A stretch of DNA of 64,000 nt from Rhodococcus sp. 1168. GTDB lineage: Bacteria > Actinomycetota > Actinomycetes > Mycobacteriales > Mycobacteriaceae. Made by a program: the position numbers and the translations under genes. Below are positions 35,237 to 43,534 of the stretch, in pieces; position 1 is the first letter of the stretch, and each line of letters begins with the position of its first letter. The stretch lies in contig NZ_MKKY01000079.1 in assembly GCF_002091955.1 (NCBI RefSeq), positions 1-64,000 on the forward strand. Direction: 5' to 3'. Below the pieces are notes generated by a model. That model saw nothing but the letters and a program-made list of their open reading frames with translations, made no database searches and was not told the origin of the DNA.

Positions 35237-36043
35237 ATGACAACCAGCATTCTTTCCGCAGTCGCCGCACCACAATCGGGGCGGCCCACGGCACTTCTAC
35301 TCGATCACCACGAGTACGCGCACTCGGTGTTTCTCCGCAACCGGCCGGTCCCCTGGGACGACCCCGTGGCCTACGCCCGCTTCTTCAACCAAGCACAGGG
35401 CCTGCTCAACCCAGACCTGGCCATTCTCGACTTGAGCCACTTCTACGCTCACCACCTCGACCAGAACCCTGCGCTGCAGGGTGCCATGTCGGAGAAGAAG
35501 CGAACCGGTTTCGCCCTACGCACCATGCTTGCAAACAAGGCACTCAGCGGAAAAGCAGTCGATCTTGCACAAACACTGACTGCAATGGTTTCTGGACCGG
35601 TGGTGTTGCAAATACCTTCTCCCATGCAGTGGCTGCAGGCAACACATTCCTATTCGGGGGCCTCCGACCTCGACGGTCTCGATGCAGACGACGCGGAAAA
35701 CTCGTCCATGTATGTCGCGGATTGGTTGCGTGGTTTCGCAGCACTGCCTTTCGCTGCTGTACTTCTCGATGACCGATCCGCTGCGGTCGGGTCGCCTACA
35801 ACCGTCGGGTTCGACGCGTACACACCGATCACCAACGTCACTGCGCACTATCGACTCGTCGTCGGAATGCGGGATGCACATGGTGTCGACCTTCATCAAG
35901 AAGCCGTCCATGGATCTGACTTACCGGAGGAATATTGGCTGGGAACAGCGGACACCTGGCCCGCCGCAGATTTCCACATCTCTCGAATTCCCGCCACCGC
36001 CGTACCAGAAACAGTCCTCGATCAGCTGGGACAGCTCAGCTGA
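35237..36043 (+). CDS. fifth protein of the ketone carboxylase operon (ApcE-like by position)
   Basis: A 268-residue soluble protein with no motif I recognise with certainty. It starts SILSAVAAPQSG and contains LLDHHEYAHSVFLRNRPVPW, LDLSHFYAHHLDQNPALQG and VVGMRDAHGVDLHQEAVHG, with many His/Asp/Glu residues. Its place after A-B-C-D genes and its size of about 29 kDa match the separate epsilon subunit (ApcE) of acetophenone carboxylase, which is needed for activity. That assignment rests on position and size, not on sequence. A GGAG ten bases before the ATG supports the start. It is convergent with the membrane-protein gene at 36064, 20 bases away. Confidence 0.65.
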   Translation: MTTSILSAVAAPQSGRPTALLLDHHEYAHSVFLRNRPVPWDDPVAYARFFNQAQGLLNPDLAILDLSHFYAHHLDQNPALQGAMSEKKRTGFALRTMLANKALSGKAVDLAQTLTAMVSGPVVLQIPSPMQWLQATHSYSGASDLDGLDADDAENSSMYVADWLRGFAALPFAAVLLDDRSAAVGSPTTVGFDAYTPITNVTAHYRLVVGMRDAHGVDLHQEAVHGSDLPEEYWLGTADTWPAADFHISRIPATAVPETVLDQLGQLS

Positions 36044-36063
36044 CGCCACGACATCCAGTGTGG

Positions 36064-37323
36064 TCAGTCCGCAACCTGGTCACCGGACGAGTGAGCTCGA
36101 CGCTTCCGCAGAACCGCGAATGCCACGCCCGCCGCCAGGACCGAGCCGACGGAGACTGCGGTGGACGTCCACATCCAGGTGGTCGGGGAGAACTTCGGCT
36201 CGATCGTGGTGAGCGGGGTGTAGGCCGTCCACCCGAACTCGGCGACGATCGGGATCGACACCGCGATCGGCGTCGTCACCGACATCGTTGCAGCGGGTGC
36301 AGCCGTCGGCAGCAGCGATGCGTATAGCAAGCCGACGGCGAAAGGAAGCACGAAAACGTTTGCGCCCATATTGATCCAGTCGAGCGGTGGATCGGTGAAC
36401 AATCCCGTAGCAGCGACCACCGCCAGGAGTGCGAAACCCGTCATCGGTGAACGCCATCGCCACCCGACCACCGTGCCCGCCAACAACAGTGCCACGAACA
36501 CCAGCGCCGTCGACATCTCGAACGAACCGGTGGAGCCTGCACCCAGATATGCCAACGCGGCGAGGACGACGGCCCCCGTCGCAGCAGGAAGTGCGAACGC
36601 GGCGCCGACCAGTAGCGGGATCACCACCAGCCCTAGCAACCACCGATTCTGCATGGCCTCGCCGGTCCCGAGGCTCCACACCGACCGCTGGAACAGCCAG
36701 TACAGCACCAAACCGGCAACAGGAATAGCGATCCCTACCAACAGTATTCGGCCCTTGCTGTCCACGGGTACGGGTTCTTTTTCGAACGCTTTCATCCACA
36801 CCGACACAGCCAACAGGGCAGCGAACACACCGAGCGCGACCAGCAGATACGTCTGCGGTGCATCAGGTTCGAGGTAGTCGGCGTAGCGAGCCGAGATGCC
36901 TTCGCTTTCCAGAGGGCCCGCCATGACCGCCCCGGAGACCACTCCGACCACCAGAGCGCACTGCAATGTACGACGCTCTCGCATGCCGGTGAGAGCCGCG
37001 ACGCCGCCGAGAATCAGCCCCGCCGCAAGCGCCCGCAGTTGCAGTTGCCCGGCCGGTTGCACCAGCGACACGACCGCAAGCAGCACGATGCCGAATCCCG
37101 CTGCCGCACCCGCACTCCGGGTGCGTGAGACGACGGTAGCGATCACCACCGCAACAATCGCACCGAGCGTCGCCCCCGACGCCGCACTATAGAAGAAGAC
37201 ATCGAGGCGATCACCGCCGGAGAAGAATGCGAATTCTTGCGCGACCGTCGTCGTCAGCGTCAACGCCGCCACGAACGCCCCCGCCAACAGGGTCACGTGC
37301 GCGAGTGCGAGTTTCAAGTTCAT
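36064..37323 (-). CDS. polytopic membrane protein of unknown function
   Basis: A 419-residue protein with about twelve to thirteen hydrophobic helices. It starts NLKLALAHVTLLAGAFVAAL and ends with a short basic, cytoplasmic-type tail (RKRRAHSSGD). No transporter signature or catalytic motif is visible. The start at 37323 overlaps the TGA of the ElyC/SanA-like gene by one base (TGATG), so the two are coupled and probably act together in the cell envelope. The frame extends to 37392 but the overlap makes 37323 the better start. Confidence 0.65.
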   Translation of the reverse strand: MNLKLALAHVTLLAGAFVAALTLTTTVAQEFAFFSGGDRLDVFFYSAASGATLGAIVAVVIATVVSRTRSAGAAAGFGIVLLAVVSLVQPAGQLQLRALAAGLILGGVAALTGMRERRTLQCALVVGVVSGAVMAGPLESEGISARYADYLEPDAPQTYLLVALGVFAALLAVSVWMKAFEKEPVPVDSKGRILLVGIAIPVAGLVLYWLFQRSVWSLGTGEAMQNRWLLGLVVIPLLVGAAFALPAATGAVVLAALAYLGAGSTGSFEMSTALVFVALLLAGTVVGWRWRSPMTGFALLAVVAATGLFTDPPLDWINMGANVFVLPFAVGLLYASLLPTAAPAATMSVTTPIAVSIPIVAEFGWTAYTPLTTIEPKFSPTTWMWTSTAVSVGSVLAAGVAFAVLRKRRAHSSGDQVAD

Positions 37324-38045
37324 CAGTTGATGTTCCGCAAGAAGACCACGAAGGCAAGTATGCCAACGAGCAAAACGGTGTTGGCTTGCCAATAGCGCTG
37401 CAGCACAGCCGCGAATTCGCGTAGGAAAGCCTTTTGTAAGTAGGGCCGGGCAGTTCTGGCCCCCGTCACATGAGCGTTGATAGCCAGATCGCGGGTGAGC
37501 CCTGCTGTCCGCAGCACATGAAAGTCGCTGGTGACGACAATCATCGGCTCCGATGTCAGGCCCGCCGAGTCCAGTAACTCCTTGCTGTACACGAGATTCT
37601 CACGGGTATTTCGCGACTCCGTCTCCGCGAAGACCTTCGCCTCCGCAACGCCCTGCGCGGCGAGGTACTGCTTCATCGCAGTGGCCTCGGCCATCGACTC
37701 GTCGGTCCCTTGCCCGCCCGACACGATCAGAGCAGGCCAGCTTCCGGCCTCGATCTGGCCGTTGTACACCTCGAGCGCACGATCCAACCGGCTCGCCAAC
37801 AATGGAGTGACGCTGCCACCCGGACCCAACTCACAGCCCAACGCGACGACGGATGCACTCCCCTCCGGTGGCTCGATGCGTCCGAACCTCGAGGCGTACA
37901 CGGCAAATGCCGCGAGCTGAACAGCCAACAACGCCCCCGCCCACAGCAGAAGAAACCACAACTCGAGAACGACCACCGCGATCAGCAGTCCAAGCCCGAG
38001 CACCGCGACGAGGCCGAGCGCAACCGCACGTGCGTTGAACGACAT
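37323..38045 (-). CDS. DUF218 (SanA/ElyC/YdcF-like) envelope protein
   Basis: A 240-residue protein with two N-terminal helices (residues about 8-50), a DUF218 domain, and a final helix (NTVLLVGILAFVVFLRNI). The domain carries the family landmarks ASVVALGCELGPGG, PALIVSGGQGTDES, AETESRNTRENLVYS (the conserved E-x-x-S-x-x-T-x-E-N) and MIVVTSDFHVLRT. Relatives SanA and ElyC affect envelope integrity and peptidoglycan or lipid-carrier metabolism in other bacteria. The exact reaction is unknown. It is the first gene of a two-gene operon with the membrane protein downstream. Confidence 0.82.
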   Translation of the reverse strand: MSFNARAVALGLVAVLGLGLLIAVVVLELWFLLLWAGALLAVQLAAFAVYASRFGRIEPPEGSASVVALGCELGPGGSVTPLLASRLDRALEVYNGQIEAGSWPALIVSGGQGTDESMAEATAMKQYLAAQGVAEAKVFAETESRNTRENLVYSKELLDSAGLTSEPMIVVTSDFHVLRTAGLTRDLAINAHVTGARTARPYLQKAFLREFAAVLQRYWQANTVLLVGILAFVVFLRNIN

Positions 38046-38129
38046 TCGTCGAACCTATCCGACTGGGTATGCCCCACCGCAGGTTGCAACGATCCGCTCG
38101 CGGTCCGCGGGCACGGGCTGACGGCGCTT

Positions 38130-38157
38130 GAGCCCTGAGCCCTGAGCCCTGAGCCCC
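38130..38157. repeat. four tandem GAGCCCT heptamers
   Basis: GAGCCCT is repeated three times exactly and once as GAGCCCC in the gap between the DUF218 gene and the dioxygenase gene. It is a simple-sequence tract that can change copy number. Its location between the 5' end of one gene and the 3' end of the next gives no clear regulatory role. Confidence 0.8.
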
Positions 38158-38181
38158 AGGACACAGAGCCTGGCGTAGCGC

Positions 38182-39039
38182 CTACAGTTTGCCGGCGGCG
38201 ATCAGCTCGACGGGGTCGGCAAGGTCGACGGTGCCGAGATAGCCCCCACGCTGCGCGATCGCATCATGCACGCCGAATCCCAGAATATTCTGCGACTCAC
38301 GCGGCAGGGTGCGAACCTGTTCCAGCGGGATCGACAAGTACTGGTTCTCCTCGGTTCGCAGCCAACCGACGCTGTAACTGATGTGCATCCCCCGGCGCCA
38401 CTGGTCGGCCGTAGTGTTGGCGCCGGCGGCGTGGATGGTGGAACCGAGATAGATGATGCCCGAGCCCGCCTTCATCACCGCGGGGATGGCCTCGGCGTCG
38501 GTCGGCCGGCGCTGCGGATCCCACAGGTGACTACCCGGGATCACGCGGGTGGCACCATTGTCCGCGGTGAAGTCACGCAGGGCCAGCACCGAGGCCAACA
38601 TGATGGTCGGCCGCGGTTTGGCCAAGTGAACCCACACGTCCTCGTCTCGATGGAGCGGCTGCGGGGTGCCGCCGGGTCCGCGGTTGAGCACGTGGGCAAG
38701 GTTGAGCTGATAAGTCGCGCAGTTGGGCAAAAGCACCTCGTCGCAGACCGCGCGATAGATCGGGTGGGTAAGCACCTCGGTGGCGAACACCTCGGACTTG
38801 GCAGCCAGCCCGGCCAGATGCTCGGTGCGGTCGCCGAAGAAGGCCGCCACCCCCGCATTGACGAAGCCTCGCTCGTCGCCCTGAGCGCTTTCGTTCAGGT
38901 GTACATCCAGCTCCTCGTTGAAGCGCCGCAGCAGATCCTGATCCAGCAGGTCTTCGACGATCACGGCACCATGCGCTTGCAGCGCGTCGGTGATGTTCTG
39001 CATGGGCCCGGAGGCGTGAATACGGGGAAGATCGGTCAT
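38182..39039 (-). CDS. phytanoyl-CoA dioxygenase-family Fe(II)/2-oxoglutarate oxygenase
   Basis: A 285-residue PhyH-type oxygenase that should hydroxylate a small organic substrate using Fe(II), O2 and 2-oxoglutarate. The iron ligands are visible: H130 and D132 in QPLHRDEDVW and H203 in STIHAAGANT. An Arg for the 2-oxoglutarate carboxylate is likely in WRRGMHISYS. NGATRVIPGSHLW is the usual PhyH signature. AGGAG five bases before the ATG at 39039 sets the start. It is divergent from a TetR gene, with a palindromic operator in the gap shared with the binding-lipoprotein operon. The substrate is unknown; it may be the compound bound by that lipoprotein. Confidence 0.85.
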   Translation of the reverse strand: MTDLPRIHASGPMQNITDALQAHGAVIVEDLLDQDLLRRFNEELDVHLNESAQGDERGFVNAGVAAFFGDRTEHLAGLAAKSEVFATEVLTHPIYRAVCDEVLLPNCATYQLNLAHVLNRGPGGTPQPLHRDEDVWVHLAKPRPTIMLASVLALRDFTADNGATRVIPGSHLWDPQRRPTDAEAIPAVMKAGSGIIYLGSTIHAAGANTTADQWRRGMHISYSVGWLRTEENQYLSIPLEQVRTLPRESQNILGFGVHDAIAQRGGYLGTVDLADPVELIAAGKL

Positions 39040-39095
39040 GAGCACTCCTGAGTGTCTAATTTGCGGCTAGATGCACACAACCAGACATTTCCCAC

Positions 39096-39117
39096 TAAAG
39101 CAACAGATGTCGCTTTA
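39096..39117. promoter_or_regulatory. TetR operator 1
   Basis: TAAAGCAACA and TGTCGCTTTA around two bases form an inverted repeat with one mismatch, 30 bases before the TetR start and 57 bases before the divergent dioxygenase start. A near-identical palindrome lies before the binding-lipoprotein gene (39766-39787). Shared sequence, spacing and location make this a confident operator prediction for the adjacent TetR protein. Confidence 0.82.
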
Positions 39118-39147
39118 AGGCGCTGGTTCGGCAGATACGATCCCAAC

Positions 39148-39738
39148 ATGACGAGCGATGAACCCCGAACCCAACGCGTGCGCTCGGGTGGACGAAGCGA
39201 GGTCGTGCGGACCACGGTCGCCGCGACGGTGCTGGAGATGCTCCGCGAGGGCAACACGACATTCTCAGGCGCAGACGTCGCGCAGCGAGCGAACATCCAC
39301 AGGTCGACCGTCTACCGATGGTGGCCGACCCGCGTGGCATTGGTGGAAGAGGCCCTCACGCTGCACACGGCACTACTCGTCGCCCCGGACACCGGATCCT
39401 GGGTCACCGATGTACAGGCCCTCACGCGAGAGTTCGCGAATTTTTTTGCCAACCCGGTGGAGATCGCACTGAACGCGATACTCGCGTCCGACGTCGACTC
39501 CGAGGTCGCGGAGATCCAGCGCACCCACTGGAACCCGATCCTGCGCGACCTGTCGGAGATGGTTGCCCGCGCGAAAGCGCGCGGCGAAGTAGGTGAGGAC
39601 GTCAACGCCCGCTTCGTGCTGCAAATGATCGTCGGGCCACTCCTACTGAGCACAACTTTCGGCAAAAAGCCTGCCACCAGCGCCACAGTGGAGGCCATTG
39701 CGGAGGCGACCGCGAGGGCGTTCGCGCCAACTCTGTAG
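39148..39738 (+). CDS. TetR-family transcriptional regulator
   Basis: A 196-residue repressor-type regulator. The helix-turn-helix (residues about 20-66) reads VRTTVAATVLEMLREGN, FSGADVAQRANIHRSTVYR and WWPTRVALVEEAL. The C-terminal domain is of the TetR_C_11-like kind (FANFFANPVEIALNAILASD). The start is placed at 39148; the frame runs open from 39052, but that would cover operator 1. It lies between two copies of one palindrome, so it very likely represses itself, the dioxygenase gene and the lipoprotein-oxidoreductase operon. The inducer may be the compound they handle. Confidence 0.9.
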   Translation: MTSDEPRTQRVRSGGRSEVVRTTVAATVLEMLREGNTTFSGADVAQRANIHRSTVYRWWPTRVALVEEALTLHTALLVAPDTGSWVTDVQALTREFANFFANPVEIALNAILASDVDSEVAEIQRTHWNPILRDLSEMVARAKARGEVGEDVNARFVLQMIVGPLLLSTTFGKKPATSATVEAIAEATARAFAPTL

Positions 39739-39757
39739 GCCGATCAGGAACGCTGCC

Positions 39758-39795
39758 AACACCCTTAAAGCAACAACTGTTGCTCTAAGGGTGTT
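39758..39795. promoter_or_regulatory. TetR operator 2 (38-base palindrome)
   Basis: Two 18-base arms with one mismatch flank AC. The inner core TAAAGCAACA, two bases, TGTTGCTCTA (39766-39787) matches operator 1 at 18 of 20 arm positions. The outer arms (AACACCCT/AGGGTGTT) extend the symmetry. It starts 20 bases after the TetR stop, so it may also end the TetR transcript, and lies 60 bases before the lipoprotein start. Confidence 0.82.
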
Positions 39796-39855
39796 AAGTC
39801 GCCTACTGTCGCCTTAGTGACTTGGACCACACGGGCCAGGCCGGAGAGGCGTGAG

Positions 39856-41472
39856 ATGACGAAACAGATGAAACGGGGGCCAGCGACTCGGTTGACGCCG
39901 GTGCTCGCAGCGGCGCTGGGTGGCGCTTTGGTGCTGACCTCGTGCGGCAGTTCGGGCACCGGCAACGACGACGGCGGTTCCATCGGATATGTCGCCGAGG
40001 TCGCAGACTCGTCGAACGCGGTGGCCGGTGGCGAGCTGACGTTCGGCTCCTACTCGTTTCCCCGCACGCTGGACCCCGCCGAGACACAGGCTGCAGGGTC
40101 CACAGGCGGCACAGAAATGGCCGCGATATACGACGTGCTGGTCAAGCGCGACAGCCGCGACGGAAAATTCGTCCCTCAACTCGCCGAGACGCTCGATGTC
40201 GACGACGACGACATGAAATGGCGAATGACGCTGCCGGAAGACGCGACGTTCAGCGACGGCAGCCCGCTCGACGCGGCAGCCGTGGAATGGAGCATGGATC
40301 GGTTCGGCGCCAGCTACGCCAGTGGCTCGCAGACCTGGAACCACGTGGTCAAGTCTGTCGAGACCGCCGATGACCGCACGGTGGAATTTCAGCTCAACCA
40401 ACCGTGGCAGGACTTTCCAGTGCTGCTCGCCACCGGGGCCGGCATGATCGTCGCCGAGTCCTCTGTGAACGGCGACAGATTTACACCGATCGGGGCCGGG
40501 CCCTTCACGGTGCAGAATTACGCTCCAGACGAGGCACTGGTCCTCACCGCGCGCGAGGATTACCACGCCGGCCGCCCCAATCTGGACAAGGTCCGGTTCG
40601 TTCCGACCACCAGCGCCAACATGCAACTCGACTCGCTACGCAGCGGCGAGCTGGACATGGCCTTCATGTTTCGCAACCCCGACGCGATCGCGCAGGTAGA
40701 ACAGGACGGCTGGGCTGGCTACCGTGACCTTCAAGGGCAGGGGGCGGTCGCGTTCATCAATCAACGGGAGGGCCGACCGGGCCAGGACATCCGAGTACGC
40801 CAGGCTATTGCTCTGGCCATCGACCCGGCGATCATCGACCAGCGCACCTTCGGCGGCAACAACGACAGTCCAGTGGGCGCGGCGATGTTTCCTCAGGGCT
40901 CTCCGTGGCACAGTGACGTCGATCCACTCGTGGTAGACCCCGACGCGGCCCGTGCACTGCTGGACGCGGCGAAGGCCGACGGCTATGACGGGAAACTGAC
41001 CTATGTGACCACTGCAGAACCGACGGCCGAGGCGGGTGCGCTGGCCGCACAGGCGATGCTGGGCGCAGTCGGCTTCGATGTCACGATCGACCGCGCCAGC
41101 AGCGTAAGCGATCTGATCCGAAAGCTGTACATAGTCAATGATTTCGATATCGCCCGAGGCGGCATGAGCCTTGTCGACGAAGCGCCCTACCTTCGCCTGT
41201 ACGACGGATTGGGCAGCGACTCCGGCGACAATGCGAGCGGCTACGCGGACCCCAAGATGGATTCGCTCCTGGAGGAACTGCTGAACTCGCAGTCAGAGGA
41301 GGCCAGCCAGGGCATCATCGACAAGATACAGACGCAGGTCAACGAGACGGTGCCGTACCTGGTGTGGGCACCTGCACAAATCCGTGTGGTTTGGGATGAG
41401 CGAGTGCAGGGCGCGGAGCGCTCGGTCGACAACATCATTCTGCTGCACCGAGTCTGGGACAACGAAGCATGA
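39856..41472 (+). CDS. ABC solute-binding lipoprotein, peptide/nickel family 5
   Basis: A 538-residue extracytoplasmic binding protein of the DppA/OppA/NikA family. The signal ends in a lipobox (LVLTSCGSS), so it should be lipid-anchored. The family signature region reads SGGELTFGS-like at the start of the mature protein and FVPQLAETLDV, WRMTLPEDATFSDGSPLDA and PIGAGPFTV further on. No permease or ATPase genes follow it directly; the next gene is an oxidoreductase overlapping by four bases. It may use the Dpp/Nik-type transporter encoded at 59929-63109, which has its own binding protein. GAGAGG seven bases ahead supports the ATG at 39856. The ligand is unknown. Confidence 0.88.
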   Translation: MTKQMKRGPATRLTPVLAAALGGALVLTSCGSSGTGNDDGGSIGYVAEVADSSNAVAGGELTFGSYSFPRTLDPAETQAAGSTGGTEMAAIYDVLVKRDSRDGKFVPQLAETLDVDDDDMKWRMTLPEDATFSDGSPLDAAAVEWSMDRFGASYASGSQTWNHVVKSVETADDRTVEFQLNQPWQDFPVLLATGAGMIVAESSVNGDRFTPIGAGPFTVQNYAPDEALVLTAREDYHAGRPNLDKVRFVPTTSANMQLDSLRSGELDMAFMFRNPDAIAQVEQDGWAGYRDLQGQGAVAFINQREGRPGQDIRVRQAIALAIDPAIIDQRTFGGNNDSPVGAAMFPQGSPWHSDVDPLVVDPDAARALLDAAKADGYDGKLTYVTTAEPTAEAGALAAQAMLGAVGFDVTIDRASSVSDLIRKLYIVNDFDIARGGMSLVDEAPYLRLYDGLGSDSGDNASGYADPKMDSLLEELLNSQSEEASQGIIDKIQTQVNETVPYLVWAPAQIRVVWDERVQGAERSVDNIILLHRVWDNEA

Positions 41473-42647
41473 AGGTCGTGATCCTCAGCGCAGGGAGCGT
41501 GGGCGGGGAAGTCGCCCGTGAGCTTGCCAAGTCTGGCGTCGTCGACGAGATGGTCGTCGCCGACCGTGACGAGTCGCTAGCAGTAGAAGTCGTAGCCGAT
41601 GTGCAGTCCGAGTCGATGACCGCGGTCGCGGCGGGCTTCGATGCCGCCGACACCGCGAGCATCGGCGCGGTGATTGCCGGCGCGGACATCGTCTTCAACG
41701 CCGTCGGCCCGTTCTATCGCTTCGGCATGAACATCGTGTGTGCGGCGGTGGCCGCGCATGCCCACTATGTAGACGTCTGCGATGAGTTCGACGTCACGCA
41801 GAAGCTGATCAACAACTCGGAACTGGACGAAGAGGCCCGAGCGGCAGATTTGACGGTGCTGACCGGCATGGGGTCCTCACCGGGAGTAACGAACCTGGCC
41901 GCGCGCTGGGCGGTGGACGAGTTGACGTCGGCACACACCGTCAACGTCGTGATCGGCGTGCCATATCGGGTGGACCTCGGCTACACACTGAACGACCACA
42001 TGCTGCACTCCATGTCCGGCAACGTATCTCAGTACCTGGACGGCGCAGAGCGTGATGTGCCGGCGTGGGCCTCGCCGCAGACGTTCACGATGACCGAGCC
42101 ATTCGGCACTCACGACTTCGGCTACATGGGCCACCCCGAGGGTGTCACGCTGGGGCGCTACATCGCTGGACTGCGCAACGCGGTGGTGCGCTTCGCCTGG
42201 TTCGAGACAGAGGGCGTGCGGATCTGGAAAGACCTCGACAGGCTGGGCATGCTCAGCGGCAAAGTCCCGGACGGGCTGCCGATCTCACCGCGGGAATTCC
42301 TCGCCCGCTACATGACAACGCCGGAAGGCCAACAGGACCTGGGCATAGAGGTGACCGAACAACTCCCCGGCAGCGCCTGGCAGGTGGCCGTCGACGGAGA
42401 GAAAGACGGAGTGCCCACTCGGATCGCGATCGAAGGCCACATTCTCTACCCGAGTAGCCGAAACAGCGCGGGCACCATCACCGCAGTTCCCGCTGCGGCT
42501 GCCCTCGTCGAGCTGATCGAGGGACGACTGACCCGACGCGGAATCGTCGCGCCCGAGGCTTGCATCGAAGACGCGGAGGGGTTCGTCCGCAGAGTGACAG
42601 CGGCATCGGAAGTGGGGCTGCACCACACCGTTACGGTGACCTCCTGA
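41469..42647 (+). CDS. saccharopine dehydrogenase-like oxidoreductase
   Basis: A 392-residue NAD(P)-dependent enzyme of the saccharopine dehydrogenase family. The nucleotide-binding loop is in VVILSAGSVGGEVARELA. DIVFNAVGPFYRFGMNIV and HYVDVCDEFDVTQ are family landmarks, and GMGSSPGVTNLAARW marks the transition to the substrate domain. Family members form or cleave secondary-amine linkages (as in opines and lysine catabolism) or reduce other substrates. The gene overlaps the lipoprotein gene by four bases and falls under operator 2. Together with the dioxygenase, uptake and turnover of an opine-like or amino-acid-derived compound is plausible. A second, divergent paralogue lies at 43535-44632. 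Confidence 0.82.
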   Translation: MKVVILSAGSVGGEVARELAKSGVVDEMVVADRDESLAVEVVADVQSESMTAVAAGFDAADTASIGAVIAGADIVFNAVGPFYRFGMNIVCAAVAAHAHYVDVCDEFDVTQKLINNSELDEEARAADLTVLTGMGSSPGVTNLAARWAVDELTSAHTVNVVIGVPYRVDLGYTLNDHMLHSMSGNVSQYLDGAERDVPAWASPQTFTMTEPFGTHDFGYMGHPEGVTLGRYIAGLRNAVVRFAWFETEGVRIWKDLDRLGMLSGKVPDGLPISPREFLARYMTTPEGQQDLGIEVTEQLPGSAWQVAVDGEKDGVPTRIAIEGHILYPSSRNSAGTITAVPAAAALVELIEGRLTRRGIVAPEACIEDAEGFVRRVTAASEVGLHHTVTVTS

Positions 42648-42724
42648 ACTTGGCCAATGATGGGTCGAACGGCGCGGTCTGCCACAGCGCCGCCGGCCGG
42701 CCCCCATAGGCAGGTTCTGGTCGA

Positions 42725-42756
42725 GGCAGCGAGGTGCCGATCGGTACCTCGCTGCC
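42725..42756. terminator. hairpin terminator after the oxidoreductase gene
   Basis: GGCAGCGAGGTGCC pairs with GGTACCTCGCTGCC (13 of 14 positions) around GATC, 78 bases after the stop at 42647. It ends the lipoprotein-oxidoreductase transcript and separates it from the pseudogene and metallophore region. Confidence 0.75.
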
Positions 42757-42844
42757 GGCGATCACGCTATAGACGGCGCACCACCCCGAGCCTCGCATAG
42801 TCGGAGAGGACTATTCTCCTGTGGCACAAGAGGTGCTACGCGAC

Positions 42845-43311
42845 CTAGGCCCCACCGCAGGTCTCGATGATCAGAGGTTCGATCGGATCGGCCGTCAGAG
42901 CAATCACTCCCGCGAGTCGCGCCTGCATGCACAAACCGCCCGACATCCATTCCTCCCAATCGATTTCGTCCTCTTCATCCAAATAGCCCTCGGGAGCCGA
43001 ACGATCCGAAGGGTCCGCCACCCGCCCCAACTCGAAATGCCGCTCGATGCCGCCGTCGACGGCATACACGAACGTCGACAACAAATTCACATCCCACTGC
43101 ACAGTGATACTGGTGCCGAACGCGTCCGACAACCGCTCCGGAAGCGGCGACAACACCGCATTGATCGCGAACTCCTCAAGCACCTACACCCAGCCACCGG
43201 GTCAGCGGAATGCACCAGCGTGAAACACAAACCCATATCGAAGCGGTCGTCCTCCTCGACCCATGCAAAATCGTCCTGAGAAATTTCTGTACGACGAGCT
43301 CGTCGTCCCAT
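42845..43311 (-). pseudogene. frameshifted small protein gene, DUF6461-like
   Basis: Two adjacent minus-strand frames give one protein-like sequence. The first (43311 to about 43195) has ISQDDFAWVEEDDRFDMGLC and FTLVHSADPV. The second (about 43185 to 42845) has LEEFAINAVLSPLPERLSDA, FVYAVDGGIERHFELG and DEIDWEEWMSGGLCM. The junction near 43183-43195 needs a one-base shift, and a TAG stands in the second frame there. The acidic and aromatic pattern with 'FAWVEEDD...TLV..ADP' recalls the actinobacterial DUF6461 family, whose function is unknown. This family match is from memory and tentative. The gene sits between two convergent operons, a typical place for relics. Confidence 0.5.
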
Positions 43312-43534
43312 ACTCCGCGGCCCTGCAGCCCGGTGGCGACAACGTTCACAACATCCTCGTCCAAGACGGATGCGACGTCGACTACACCGAGCACGCCGGC
43401 ATCGCCGGATCCCGGCGAGCCGCCTACTTCGTGCTCAATGCCCTCGATCCCGAGAATCCGCAGCCGGTCCCCTGCGATCGAGCGGCACCACTGTCCGGCT
43501 CGACCTTCTGAGCTCCGAGCGTCGACGGCAAGCC

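Noticed and set aside
38130-38157. CRISPR or regulatory repeat array
   Set aside because: Heptamer units without spacers; a simple tandem repeat only.
43263-43511. 82-codon plus-strand gene
   Set aside because: Overlaps the relic on the opposite strand, lacks a ribosome site and resembles nothing I know; the C-terminal third looks like random frame sequence.
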